Below the pieces are notes generated by a model. It was not told the origin of the DNA, did no database searches, and saw only the letters and a list, made by a program, of their open reading frames with translations. A stretch of 64,000 nucleotides of DNA, taken from NCBI RefSeq assembly GCF_011764485.1, contig NZ_AP022848.1, positions 1,268,001 through 1,332,000 on the forward strand, given 5' to 3'. Within the stretch, counting starts at the first letter, position 1. Every line of letters begins with the position of its first letter. This document shows positions 13,671 through 22,969 of this stretch, piece by piece. Origin of the DNA: Bosea sp. ANAM02 (GTDB lineage Bacteria; Pseudomonadota; Alphaproteobacteria; Rhizobiales; Beijerinckiaceae). A program made the translations under genes and the position numbers.

Positions 13671-13798
13671 GTCATTCCGGGGCGCGCCGCAGGCGCGAAC
13701 CCGGAACCCACGACTGGGTAGGACATTCCGTGTTCATTGCCGGCGGCTTACCCGGTCATGGTTTCCGGGTTCCTCGCTGCGCGAAGCCCCGGAATGAC
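13671..13798. repeat. Palindromic intergenic repeat, family E copy 1
   Basis: Outer arms GTCATTCCGGGGC and GCCCCGGAATGAC mirror each other. Inner arms AACCCGGAA and TTTCCGGGTT also pair. A partial copy lies at 4197-4242. It occupies most of the gap after the DUF6958 gene. Confidence 0.8.
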
Positions 13799-13865
13799 AA
13801 GAGCGGCGCCGACCGGCAACGCTTGAACAATCACGCGCACAATCTGATCCGAAAGAGGTCAATCC

Positions 13866-13945
13866 ATGTCATGAGCGCGTTCCGCGCCGTGCTCGCGCCC
13901 CTCATGCCGGCGATGCTCTGTTCATTGCTCGCGTCGTCGCTATGA
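13866..13945 (+). promoter_or_regulatory. Possible translated leader upstream of the ABC-F gene
   Basis: AGAGG (13854-13858) precedes ATG-TCA-TGA (13866-13874), a two-codon frame whose stop overlaps a second ATG at 13871. That one opens a 24-codon hydrophobic peptide (MSAFRAVLAPLMPAMLCSLL then ASSL) ending at 13945. Two hairpins follow before the ABC-F start: CCCCGCG/CGCGGGG (14027-14048) and GCGCGC-TTAT-GCGCGC (14091-14106). Leader peptides and hairpins of this kind govern several ABC-F resistance genes by ribosome stalling. Whether this one does is unknown. Confidence 0.3.
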
Positions 13946-14129
13946 TCGCCATCATGGCATCGAATCAGAAGGGGAAGCAGGCTCCGCGCCGCCGCTTCCA
14001 TTGCCGCACCCGCGGACCTGTCTGCGCCCCGCGCTTCACCTCGCGGGGCTGACCGGGAACGCATCGTCGTCTCATCGTCAGCCTTGATCGGCGCGCTTAT
14101 GCGCGCATGCCTGACTTCATGAGATTCCG

Positions 14130-15644
<1,515 letters not shown>

Positions 15645-15653
15645 CGTGCCCGC

Positions 15654-16856
15654 TCAGCGCGGCCAGCGGTAATCGTCGAGCCGGCCCGCGACGGGGTCCG
15701 GCGCGATGCCCTGGCCGAAGACGCGCTCGAGCTGGAGCGCGGCGTCGCCGCGTCCGCGAGCCTCGGTGATCGAGGCCAGCAGCGGCTGCTCGGAGAGTGC
15801 GGCCTGGCCTGTGAGCGGCTGGATCGGCCCGGCGAGCGGGCGGGCCTGCAGGGCGGCGGGCAGGCCGATCACCGGCAGGCCTGCCACCATCTGGTCGATC
15901 AGGCGCTCGACGCCGCCGGGCTGGAGCTCGAGAGCGCTGGGGGCGCCGGTCTCGGGCGAGACGGGCAGGGCGATGACGCTGCTCTGCGGCGCCGCTTCGA
16001 TCATGCGGCGGATGACGAGATCGACGAAATGCGCGGCCTTGCGGGCACCTGCTGCGGTGAAATGGATGCCGTCGCCGAGGCGCAGGCGCACCGGCTGTCC
16101 GGAGACGTCCGGGCCGGTCCCGACATAGCGGTTCTCGGCATCGACGAAGCCGCCCCAGAGATCGACATATTGCCCGCCCGCCTTCTCGACGCGCTGGCGG
16201 TAGAGGTCGTTGAAGGTGATCATGTCGGCCGAGAGCCGTCCGTTCTGCATCGGCGGCGCGCCGACCCAGATCAAGGGCACGCGCCTGCCGGCGAAGGCAT
16301 TGGCGACGGCGTCGATCCGGTCGCGATAGAGTTCGAGCCAGCGCGGGCTCAGCGGCTCATGGACGGTCTCGCCCTCGCGGAGCGGCTGGCGATCGTTGAG
16401 GCCGAGCAGGATGACGCCGATGGTGATCTTCTGGTCGCCGGCGAGAAGCTCGGACGCGGCTTTCGGCCAGTCGTAGAAATCGCTGCGCACCAGCCCGGAA
16501 TCCGGCTTGGCCTTGTGGATCACCTCGACATCGGGGCGATTGTTGAGGGCGTCGTCCAACCCGCTCGCGAGGAGGTTCGCGAGCGAATCCCCTATCACCA
16601 CGATATGGTGGGCCACATCGACCTTGGGGATGACCGGATCGTCGCGGACGACGACGGGCGCCTCGCGGCGACGAACCGCCGGAGCGACGCGCTGGCGTCG
16701 CTGCGGCGCCGCCGTCCGGGGCTGCGCCGGCAATTGCCAGAACATCTGGAACAGGCTGCGCTGCTGTGGCTGCTGCTGGGCGAGCGAAACCGGCCCGCCC
16801 GTCAGGAGGAGCAGGCAGGCGGCACCCAGAACCATGGCAAGCGAGCGCAGACGCAT
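15654..16856 (-). CDS. SGNH/GDSL hydrolase, DUF459 family, exported
   Basis: A 400-residue periplasmic SGNH-fold protein. Signal peptide: MRLRSLAMVLGAACLLLLTG with cleavage near SLAQ. A basic, Gln/Pro-rich linker precedes the hydrolase domain. Block I is VIGDSLANLL with Ser91. Asn154 is in LLGLND, and the Asp/His pair D262/H265 is in GDGIHFTAAG. DUF459 proteins resemble esterases that act on cell-envelope sugars, such as O-acetyl groups, but the substrate is unknown. The gene begins 56 nt after the mltB-type gene on the same strand. Co-transcription would place this esterase with a murein hydrolase under the CtrA box upstream of mltB. Confidence 0.82.
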   Translation of the reverse strand: MRLRSLAMVLGAACLLLLTGGPVSLAQQQPQQRSLFQMFWQLPAQPRTAAPQRRQRVAPAVRRREAPVVVRDDPVIPKVDVAHHIVVIGDSLANLLASGLDDALNNRPDVEVIHKAKPDSGLVRSDFYDWPKAASELLAGDQKITIGVILLGLNDRQPLREGETVHEPLSPRWLELYRDRIDAVANAFAGRRVPLIWVGAPPMQNGRLSADMITFNDLYRQRVEKAGGQYVDLWGGFVDAENRYVGTGPDVSGQPVRLRLGDGIHFTAAGARKAAHFVDLVIRRMIEAAPQSSVIALPVSPETGAPSALELQPGGVERLIDQMVAGLPVIGLPAALQARPLAGPIQPLTGQAALSEQPLLASITEARGRGDAALQLERVFGQGIAPDPVAGRLDDYRWPR

Positions 16857-16912
16857 CGTCCGATCCGGCGGTTCCCCTTCGCCTGCCAGTATAGGCCGTG
16901 ACGGGGCCGGAG

Positions 16913-18148
16913 TCAGCGCTTGCCGCGCAGCCTCGACAGCAGGGCCGGGGTCGGGTAGCCGTCGGCGATCTCGCCGGCGCTGATCTGGTAGCGGCGGACC
17001 GCCTCGCGCGTGCCGGTCCCGATGCGGCCATCGGCGTCGTGGTGGTAAAGGCCGAGCGCCTTGAGGCGGTGCTGGAGGTCGCGGGTCGCGGCCATGTCGA
17101 GGCGCGGCGCCCTGGTCGGCCAACTCGCCTGGATCGCGGCGCGCCCGGCGATGCGGTCGCCGAGATGGCCGACGGCCATGGCATAGGCATCCGAGGAGTT
17201 GTATTTTTTGATGACGTCGAAATTGGCGGTGAGCAGCATCACCGGTCCGGTATGCCCTGCGGGGTAGAACAGCCGGCCTTCGCCGGATGAGGGCAGGCGG
17301 CCGCCATCGGCGCGGCGCACGCCGGCCGAGGCGAAGCTGGCGAAGCTCGCCTTGTCCAGGCGATGGTCGAAGCCTTGGGGCAGCGTCACTTCCATGCCCC
17401 AGGGCAGGCCCGGCACCCAGCCATAGCCCTTGAGGTAATTGGCGGTGGAGGCGATGGCGTCGCTCGACGAGGTCCAGATGTCGGCATGGCCGTCGCCGGT
17501 CCAGTCGACCGCGTATTTCATGTAGCTCGACGGCATGAACTGGGTATGGCCCATGGCGCCGGCCCAGGAACCCTTCAGCTCGCTGCGCTCGACATGGCCC
17601 TTTTCGATCAGCTCCAGCGCGGTCAGCAGTTCGTCGCGGAAGAAATCGCCGCGATAGCGGATCGAGGCGAGCGTCGCCAGCGAGCGGATGACGTCCTTGC
17701 CGCCCTTGAACGAGCCGTAATTGGTCTCCATGCCCCAGACGCCGAGGACGACCTCCTTGGGCACGCCATAGCGCGCCTCGACCTGGGCGAGGACCGAGGC
17801 GTTCTGGGCCGCGGCCTCGCGTCCGCGCTGGATGCGGGTGCCGCCGACGGCGTTCTCCAGATAGTTCCAGATCGGGGCGCTGAATTCCGACTGCTTCCTG
17901 GTCAGCGCGACGATCGAGGCATCCGGCGTCACGCCGCGGAAGGCGAGGTCGAAGGTCGCGCGCGAGATGCCGCGCGCCTGCGCCTGCGGCCAAAGCCGCT
18001 GCACGAAGATGTCGAAGGAGGCGCTGGCGGGGGTGGCCTGCGCCTTGCTGCGGGCATGGGCGCCGGATGCGTTGATCGAGCCGGTGGTCTGGGCAAGCGC
18101 CGGCGCCAGGCTGATCAGGGCTGAGGCTGCGATGACGGACAGGCGCAT
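16913..18148 (-). CDS. mltB: Lytic murein transglycosylase, MltB family
   Basis: Exported MltB-type lytic transglycosylase (411 aa) that cleaves peptidoglycan glycan strands to 1,6-anhydro products. A signal peptide (RLSVIAASALISLAPALAQ) is followed by the SLT_2 domain. The catalytic Glu is E141 in VLGVWGMETNYGSFKGGKDV, and GAMGHTQFMPSSYMKYAVDW is the family substrate-groove motif. Residues ~350-411 form a peptidoglycan-binding domain (DLQHRLKALGLYHHDADGRI). I chose ATG 18148 because GGGAGAG lies just upstream. A perfect CtrA-type box lies 54-68 bp upstream, suggesting cell-cycle control. The SGNH hydrolase follows. Confidence 0.92.
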   Translation of the reverse strand: MRLSVIAASALISLAPALAQTTGSINASGAHARSKAQATPASASFDIFVQRLWPQAQARGISRATFDLAFRGVTPDASIVALTRKQSEFSAPIWNYLENAVGGTRIQRGREAAAQNASVLAQVEARYGVPKEVVLGVWGMETNYGSFKGGKDVIRSLATLASIRYRGDFFRDELLTALELIEKGHVERSELKGSWAGAMGHTQFMPSSYMKYAVDWTGDGHADIWTSSSDAIASTANYLKGYGWVPGLPWGMEVTLPQGFDHRLDKASFASFASAGVRRADGGRLPSSGEGRLFYPAGHTGPVMLLTANFDVIKKYNSSDAYAMAVGHLGDRIAGRAAIQASWPTRAPRLDMAATRDLQHRLKALGLYHHDADGRIGTGTREAVRRYQISAGEIADGYPTPALLSRLRGKR

Positions 18149-18201
18149 GAACTCTCCCGGCGTATGCTCGATGGAACCATCTTCACAGCGCCCGAACAAG
18201 A

Positions 18202-18216
18202 TTAACCAAGGGTTAA
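18202..18216. promoter_or_regulatory. CtrA-type box upstream of mltB
   Basis: TTAACCAAGGGTTAA is an exact TTAA-N7-TTAA, the full CtrA recognition sequence of alphaproteobacteria, and is symmetric. It lies 54-68 bp upstream of the mltB start codon, a promoter-proximal position. Confidence 0.6.
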
Positions 18217-18236
18217 GACGGAAGCGAGGGCCGCTT

Positions 18237-18330
18237 CGTCATGTTCGCCCTTGTCGCGAACATCCACGTCTTGAACGCGGCCCTCGACCAGTGAAGACGT
18301 GAATGGTCGGGACAAGGGCGACCACGACGG
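18237..18330. repeat. Palindromic intergenic repeat, family A copy 1
   Basis: Divergent copy of a ~94-bp element made of two hairpins (TTCGCCCTTGTCGCGAA and GGTCGGGACAAGGGCGACC) inside a CATCCACGTCTT / AAGACGTGAATG frame. It is the most degenerate of the six family A copies. Confidence 0.85.
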
Positions 18331-18374
18331 AAGGCCTTCGATCCGAATAATCCCCCGGCTCCGGAGCAGGCCAT

Positions 18375-18403
18375 TTGACAAGCTCAGGCGATTGTCAGAT
18401 TCT
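18375..18403 (+). promoter_or_regulatory. Sigma-70-like promoter upstream of the rnk-like gene
   Basis: TTGACA (18375-18380), a 17-nt spacer and GATTCT (18398-18403). The same segment contains the inverted repeat TGACA-N12-TGTCA. It lies about 210 bp before the rnk-like start. The rest of the gap 18404-18612 holds nothing I can identify. Confidence 0.4.
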
Positions 18404-18612
18404 CGACGGATGAATAGCGCGTCCCCCTTCCGCCGCGGTCTGCACCGCTCGGGCAATCTCATCGCGGGCTTCTAGCCCCGGGCCTGTCGCGCGTCGCGCC
18501 GCCGGTTCGGGGGCGCTTCCTCTCTCCAACTTCCCTGCGAGTTCGCCCTTTCGATGCCGCGCGGTTTTCGTCCGCCGGCGGGCGCTCGCCTTTTCCATGA
18601 AAGACTGTTCCC

Positions 18613-19023
18613 ATGACTGCCAGGCGTCCCGCCATCACCGTCACGGCCGCGGACCATGCCATGCTGAGCCGTATCGCGGCCGGCGCGGCCAACACCATGC
18701 CCGATCTCGCCGCCGAGCTGACCCATGAGCTCGACCGCGCCCGCATCCTGCCGGAGGGCCGCGTCTCGCACGATCATGCCCGGATCGGCAGCCGGATCGT
18801 CTATCGCGACGAGGCCACCAGGCGCGAGACCACCGTCACGCTGGTCTGGCCTGAGCATGCCGATATCGAGCAGAACCGCATCTCGGTGATGACGCCGATC
18901 GGCGTCGCGCTGATCGGCATGGCGGCCGAGCGCTCGATCGACTGGACGACGCGCTCCGGCGACGTGAAGCGCCTGACCGTGCTCGAAGTGCGCGAGCCGG
19001 CGGAGGAGCCGGCTGCGTCCTGA
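18613..19023 (+). CDS. rnk: Nucleoside diphosphate kinase regulator, Rnk/GreA-C family
   Basis: A 136-residue protein with an N-terminal helical segment and a C-terminal GreA/GreB FKBP-like domain (PF01272, ~residues 48-128: HARIGSRIVYRDEATRRETT onward, then ISVMTPIGVALIGMAAERSI). It lacks the long GreA coiled coil with acidic tip residues, so it should bind RNA polymerase without transcript-cleavage activity, as Rnk does. The name comes from Pseudomonas Rnk, which affects Ndk levels. That role is not demonstrated here. Start ATG 18613 follows CATGAAAGACTGTTCCC, without a clear Shine-Dalgarno sequence. Confidence 0.82.
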   Translation: MTARRPAITVTAADHAMLSRIAAGAANTMPDLAAELTHELDRARILPEGRVSHDHARIGSRIVYRDEATRRETTVTLVWPEHADIEQNRISVMTPIGVALIGMAAERSIDWTTRSGDVKRLTVLEVREPAEEPAAS

Positions 19024-19031
19024 GGGCAGGT

Positions 19032-19125
19032 CGTCATGCTCGCCCTCGTGGCGAGCATCCACGTCTTGAACACCGCTTTGCCGGGAGGAAGACGTGGATG
19101 GTCGGGACAAGCCCGACCATGACGG
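19032..19125. repeat. Palindromic intergenic repeat, family A copy 2
   Basis: Well-preserved copy. Left hairpin is GCTCGCCCTCGTGGCGAGC, right hairpin is GGTCGGGACAAGCCCGACC, with CATCCACGTCTT and GACGTGGATG pairing across the middle. It lies between the convergent rnk-like and galE genes. Confidence 0.92.
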
Positions 19126-19167
19126 GGAGGACGAAAAGCGCGCGTTTGCGCGAAAGTGCCATGGCGT

Positions 19168-20160
19168 TCAGGACGTGGCGTTCTTCGTCCTGAGCTTCTC
19201 CTCCCAGGCGAGCGCCTGGCCGACGATCTCCTCGAGGTCGTCATGCTCGGGCTGCCAGCCGAGTTCGGCGCGGATGCGGTCGGCGCGGGCGATCAGCGAG
19301 GCCGGGTCGCCTGGGCGGCGCTCGGCCAGCGTCACCGGGAAATCGACGCCCGAGACCTTCTTCACGACCTCGACGACCTCCTTGACCGAATAGCCTCGGC
19401 CATAGCCGCAGTTCAGCGTGAGGCTCGCCCCGCCGCCGCGCAGATGGTCGAGCGCGGCGAGATGGGCGCGGGCGAGGTCGGTGACGTGGATATAGTCGCG
19501 CACGCAGGTGCCGTCCGGCGTCGCGTAATCGGTGCCGAAAACGGTCAGGCCGTCGCGCTGGCCGAGCGCCGCCTGGCTCGCGACCTTGATGAGATGGGTG
19601 GCGTTCGGCGAGGACTGGCCGGAGCGCAGCTTCGGGTCGGCGCCGGCGACGTTGAAATAGCGCAGCGCCACGTAGGAGAAGCCGTGGGCCTTGGCCGCGT
19701 CCTGCAGCATCCATTCGCTCATCAGCTTGGAGCGGCCATAGGGGTTGATCGGGTTGAGCGCGATCTCCTCCGGCACCGGCGAGACGTCAGGCTCGCCATA
19801 GACGGCGGCGGTGGAGGAGAAGATGACGTGCTTCACGCCCTTGCGCGCGGCGCTCTCGATCAGCGCGCGGGTCTTCACGGTATTGTTGAAATAATAGCCC
19901 AAGGGATCGGTGACCGATTCCGGAACCACGATCCTGGCGGCGAAATGCGCGATCTCGGTGATCTCATATTCGCCGATCAGGCCCTCGACGAGGTCCTGGT
20001 TGCCGATATCGCCCTGGACGAAGATCGCCTCGGGAGGCACCGCCCACCAGAAGCCGGTCGAGAGATTGTCGAGCACGACGACCTTCTCGCCGCGGTCGAG
20101 CAATTCCAGGACCATGTGGCTGCCGATATAGCCGGCGCCGCCGGAAACCAATACCGCCAT
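19168..20160 (-). CDS. galE: UDP-glucose 4-epimerase
   Basis: Extended short-chain dehydrogenase (330 aa) that interconverts UDP-glucose and UDP-galactose with bound NAD, supplying galactose for envelope polysaccharides. The NAD motif GGAGYIGSH is at residues 7-15. The catalytic Ser/Thr is in FSSTAAVYGEP (~114-124). The active-site pair Y141-x3-K145 is in NPYGRSKLMSE. C-terminal sugar-binding segments (LRYFNVAGADP, GDPASLIARADRI) are intact. It is divergent from galU with a 169-bp gap, and both genes act on UDP-glucose. Confidence 0.95.
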   Translation of the reverse strand: MAVLVSGGAGYIGSHMVLELLDRGEKVVVLDNLSTGFWWAVPPEAIFVQGDIGNQDLVEGLIGEYEITEIAHFAARIVVPESVTDPLGYYFNNTVKTRALIESAARKGVKHVIFSSTAAVYGEPDVSPVPEEIALNPINPYGRSKLMSEWMLQDAAKAHGFSYVALRYFNVAGADPKLRSGQSSPNATHLIKVASQAALGQRDGLTVFGTDYATPDGTCVRDYIHVTDLARAHLAALDHLRGGGASLTLNCGYGRGYSVKEVVEVVKKVSGVDFPVTLAERRPGDPASLIARADRIRAELGWQPEHDDLEEIVGQALAWEEKLRTKNATS

Positions 20161-20209
20161 CGTCTGTCTCGCCTCATCTTCGTCAGGAACCTGACCTATC
20201 GAAAAACCG

Positions 20210-20239
20210 TTGACGGCTTCTCAAGGCCTGTCAGCTAAT
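20210..20239 (+). promoter_or_regulatory. Possible promoter of galU
   Basis: TTGACG (20210-20215) and GCTAAT (20234-20239) are separated by 18 nt in the divergent galE-galU gap. This would give galU a leader of roughly 85 nt. Confidence 0.35.
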
Positions 20240-20329
20240 ACCGCCTGATGGCCGGCAACCATGACAGTTGTACGGCCGTTCCCACCTCCGCCTGGCTTCG
20301 GCAAGGCCATCGCGCCCAATGGATTTTTC

Positions 20330-21208
20330 ATGACGAAACGCATCCGCAAGGCCGTTCTTCCCGTTGCCGGCCTCGGCACCCGCTTCCTGCCCGCGACCAA
20401 AGCGGTGCCAAAGGAGATGCTCACCATCGTCGACCGGCCGGTCGTGCAGCATGTCGTGGACGAGGCGCGCGCCGCCGGCATCGAGCATTTCATCTTCGTC
20501 ACCGGCCGCAACAAGGCGGTGATCGAGGACCATTTCGACATGGCCTACGAGCTCGACGACACGCTGGCCAAACGCAACAAGATAAAGGAGCTGGAGGCGC
20601 TGACGCACGACCTGCCGGTCGCGGGCGCGACCAGCTTCACCCGCCAGCAGGCGCCGCTGGGCCTCGGCCATGCCGTCTGGTGCGCGCGCGAGATCGTCGG
20701 CGACGAGCCCTTCGCGCTGCTGCTGCCGGACATGCTTCACTACAGCCAGGGCAAGGGCTGTCTCGCCGAGATGATCGACGCCTACGACCGGCATGGCGGC
20801 AATCATATCGCGGTCGCGCCGGTGCCGGACGACCAGACGCATCAATACGGCATCGTTGCGGTCGAGGACGCCAAGGCCAAGATTTCGAAGATCACCGGCA
20901 TGGTCGAGAAGCCGCCGAAGGGCACCGCTCCGTCCAATTTGCATGTCAGTGGCCGCTACATCCTGCAGCCGACGATCTTCAACCTGCTCGCCAATCAGGA
21001 AAAGGGCGCCGGCGGCGAGATTCAATTGACCGATTCGATGATCGCGCTGTCGCATCAGGAGCCGTTCTACGCGGTGCGCTTCGACGGCGAGATCTACGAT
21101 GCCGGCTCGAAGATCGGCTTCCTCGCGGCGAATGTCGCCTATGCGCTCGACCGCAGTGATCTCGGCCCGCAACTGCGCGCGGAGATCGAGAAGCTGCTGG
21201 AGCGCTGA
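20330..21208 (+). CDS. galU: UTP-glucose-1-phosphate uridylyltransferase
   Basis: Nucleotidyltransferase that makes UDP-glucose from UTP and glucose-1-phosphate, the entry point for surface polysaccharides and the partner of GalE. The 292-residue product starts with the family N-terminus (TKRIRKAVLPVAGLGTRFLP). It has the nucleotide loop GTRFLPATKAVPKEML, the LLLPDMLHYSQGKG segment and the sugar-binding EIQLTDSMIALSHQEPFYAV. I chose ATG 20330; an upstream ATG at 20261 would add a Pro-rich extension not typical of GalU. It is divergent from galE. Confidence 0.95.
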   Translation: MTKRIRKAVLPVAGLGTRFLPATKAVPKEMLTIVDRPVVQHVVDEARAAGIEHFIFVTGRNKAVIEDHFDMAYELDDTLAKRNKIKELEALTHDLPVAGATSFTRQQAPLGLGHAVWCAREIVGDEPFALLLPDMLHYSQGKGCLAEMIDAYDRHGGNHIAVAPVPDDQTHQYGIVAVEDAKAKISKITGMVEKPPKGTAPSNLHVSGRYILQPTIFNLLANQEKGAGGEIQLTDSMIALSHQEPFYAVRFDGEIYDAGSKIGFLAANVAYALDRSDLGPQLRAEIEKLLER

Positions 21209-21223
21209 GGCGGGAAGGAAGGG

Positions 21224-21326
21224 CGCGGGTCATCCCGGGCGGTCATAGGTCGGCCCGGGATCCATGCCGGAACGGTTCAGGCATGGATCCCGGATCTCCG
21301 CTTCGCTCCGTCCGGGATGACCCGCG
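21224..21326. repeat. Palindromic intergenic repeat, family B copy 1
   Basis: Outer arms CGCGGGTCATCCCGG and CCGGGATGACCCGCG pair. Inner arms GGGATCCATGCC and GGCATGGATCCC pair. Other copies are at 33506-33612 and 40518-40621. Confidence 0.92.
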
Positions 21327-21421
21327 TTTCATAGCCATAGGAAACAGCTTTCCAAAGCCGATTTGCCGGGTGGCCATTCCTTGGAAAATGCCGGATGAGG
21401 GGCAATGCAGGAGATGCCCCG

Positions 21422-22306
21422 TTGAGTGACCAGAGCCTCGTTTTCGACCGCAAGCTCGGCCGTTCGCGGCTGAGGCGCGCGCTTGCCGGCGACTATCCGG
21501 ATTTCCTGCTGCAGCGCGCGGCTGATGATCTCTCAGAGCGTCTCGGCGCGGTGTTGCGCGAATTCGCGATCGCGGCCGATCTCGGCACGGCCTTGCCCGT
21601 CGTCGCTCCCGTGCTTGCCGGCCGGACCGGGCGCTTGCTGCGCATGGCGGAGGCAGAAGGCGTTCCCGCCGATCTCCTCGGTGATCTCGAAAGCCTCCCC
21701 TTCGCTGCCGGCTCGCTCGACCTCGCGGTTTCGCTCCTCGCTCTGCACGCGGTGAACGACCTGCCGGGCGCGCTCATCCAGATCAAGCGGGCGCTCAGGC
21801 CGGACGGGCTGTTCATGGGTTGTCTGCTCGGCGGTCGGACCTTGCAGGAGCTCAGGCAGGCGCTCCTCGAAGCCGAGAGCGAGACGACCGGCGGGGTCAG
21901 CCCGCGCGTCGCTCCCTTCGCCGACCTGCGCGATCTCGGCGGGCTGTTGCAGCGCGCCGGTTTCGCGCTGCCCGTCATCGACAGCGAGATCGTGACGGTG
22001 CGCTATCGCGATGCCTTCGGGCTTTTCCGCGACCTGCGCGCGATGGGCTGGGCCAACGCGCTCGTTGCCCGGCGCAAGACGCCACCGCGGCGCGAGACCT
22101 TGCTGCGAGCGGCTGCGCTCTATGCCGAGCGTTTCGCCGATCCGGACGGGCGCCTGCCCGCGACCTTCGAATTCGTCTGGGTCTCCGGCTGGGCGCCGCA
22201 TGAGAGCCAGCAGAAGCCATTGAAGCCCGGCTCGGCCAAGGCGCGGCTCGCCGATGCGTTGGGCGTGCCGGAGATCAGGGCGGGCGAGAAGCCCGGAGGA
22301 CGTTGA
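21422..22306 (+). CDS. SAM-dependent methyltransferase-like protein, BioC/NDUFAF5 group
   Basis: A 294-residue class I methyltransferase-fold protein resembling bacterial relatives of mitochondrial NDUFAF5 (a complex I assembly arginine hydroxylase) and BioC. Typical features: an N-terminal SLVFDRKLGRSRLRRALA, post-motif LESLPFAAGSLDLAVSLLAL and IKRALRPDGLFMGCLLGG, and a C-terminal ATFEFVWVSGWAPHESQQKP. SAM motif I is weak (AADLGTALP rather than LDLGCGxG), so cofactor use or reaction type may differ. TTG 21422 is preferred because CAGGAG lies 8 nt upstream. ATG 21395 is the alternative. Confidence 0.75.
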   Translation: MSDQSLVFDRKLGRSRLRRALAGDYPDFLLQRAADDLSERLGAVLREFAIAADLGTALPVVAPVLAGRTGRLLRMAEAEGVPADLLGDLESLPFAAGSLDLAVSLLALHAVNDLPGALIQIKRALRPDGLFMGCLLGGRTLQELRQALLEAESETTGGVSPRVAPFADLRDLGGLLQRAGFALPVIDSEIVTVRYRDAFGLFRDLRAMGWANALVARRKTPPRRETLLRAAALYAERFADPDGRLPATFEFVWVSGWAPHESQQKPLKPGSAKARLADALGVPEIRAGEKPGGR

Positions 22307-22323
22307 GAATGGCTGTTGCCGCG

Positions 22324-22418
22324 CCGTCATGGTCTGGCTTGTCCCGACCACCCACGTCTTCGCCGGTCGCGGATTGTGTTCAAGACGTGGATGCTCGCCA
22401 CAAGGGCGAGCATGACGG
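22324..22418. repeat. Palindromic intergenic repeat, family A copy 3 (inverted)
   Basis: Same element as 19032-19125 in the opposite orientation: the GTCTGGCTTGTCCCGACC side comes first and GCTCGCCACAAGGGCGAGC last. It ends 18 bp before the thioesterase start, so it probably lies in the leader RNA. Confidence 0.9.
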
Positions 22419-22436
22419 TGGAGAGGCATTCAGGAC

Positions 22437-22874
22437 ATGAGCGAGCGCCAGCCCCGCCTGACCCGCGCCGATTTTCGCGTCTTCCGCGCCATCCCGACGC
22501 GATGGCACGACAACGACGTCTTCGGCCATGTCAACAACGTCGTCTATTATAGCTGGTTCGATACGGCGGTGAATGCCTGGCTGATCGAGAACGGCTTTCT
22601 GGACCCTGCCAGGAGCGAGATCGTCGGGCTCGTGGTCGAGACCGGTTGCACCTATTTCGAGAGCGTTGCTTTCCCGGAGACGGTGGAGGTCGGGATCGCG
22701 GTCGAGCGGCTTGGCAACAGCTCCGTCACCTATAGCATCGGCATCTTTCGGCAGAGTGGCGCGCAGGCGGCGGCGCAAGGCCGCTTCACCCATGTCTATG
22801 TCGAGCGGGCGAGCCAGAAGCCGGTGCCGATCCCGGCGCCGCTCAGAGCCGCGTTGGTGGCCATCCAGAGCTGA
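22437..22874 (+). CDS. Acyl-CoA thioesterase, 4HBT hotdog family
   Basis: A 145-residue single-hotdog protein of the 4-hydroxybenzoyl-CoA thioesterase family, predicted to hydrolyse acyl-CoA in the cytosol. The family motif is at residues 20-40: [20 protein letters not shown], where the Asp after the His is the usual catalytic acid and the second H-V-N-N belongs to the active-site helix. The substrate cannot be assigned. CAGGA precedes ATG 22437. The neighbours suggest no pathway. purL begins 95 nt downstream in the same direction. Confidence 0.85.
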   Translation: MSERQPRLTRADFRVFRAIPTRWHDNDVFGHVNNVVYYSWFDTAVNAWLIENGFLDPARSEIVGLVVETGCTYFESVAFPETVEVGIAVERLGNSSVTYSIGIFRQSGAQAAAQGRFTHVYVERASQKPVPIPAPLRAALVAIQS

Positions 22875-22969
22875 AAGCGGCGCCTGCGTCGGGGAATGTT
22901 GTCTCGCGGGCCGAGGCAGGCTATGCCCCTGCCAACCCCTATCGCCGGACCGTCAGGAACCCTGAGCCC

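Noticed and set aside
16857..17993. A long N-terminal extension of the SGNH hydrolase frame into the mltB region
   Set aside because: That stretch is the mltB gene read in a shifted frame. The hydrolase has its own signal peptide starting at 16856.
18237..19125. Two repeats close together, considered as a CRISPR array
   Set aside because: They are ~94-bp palindromes in intergenic DNA 700 bp apart with a gene between, not short direct repeats with spacers, and there are no cas genes.
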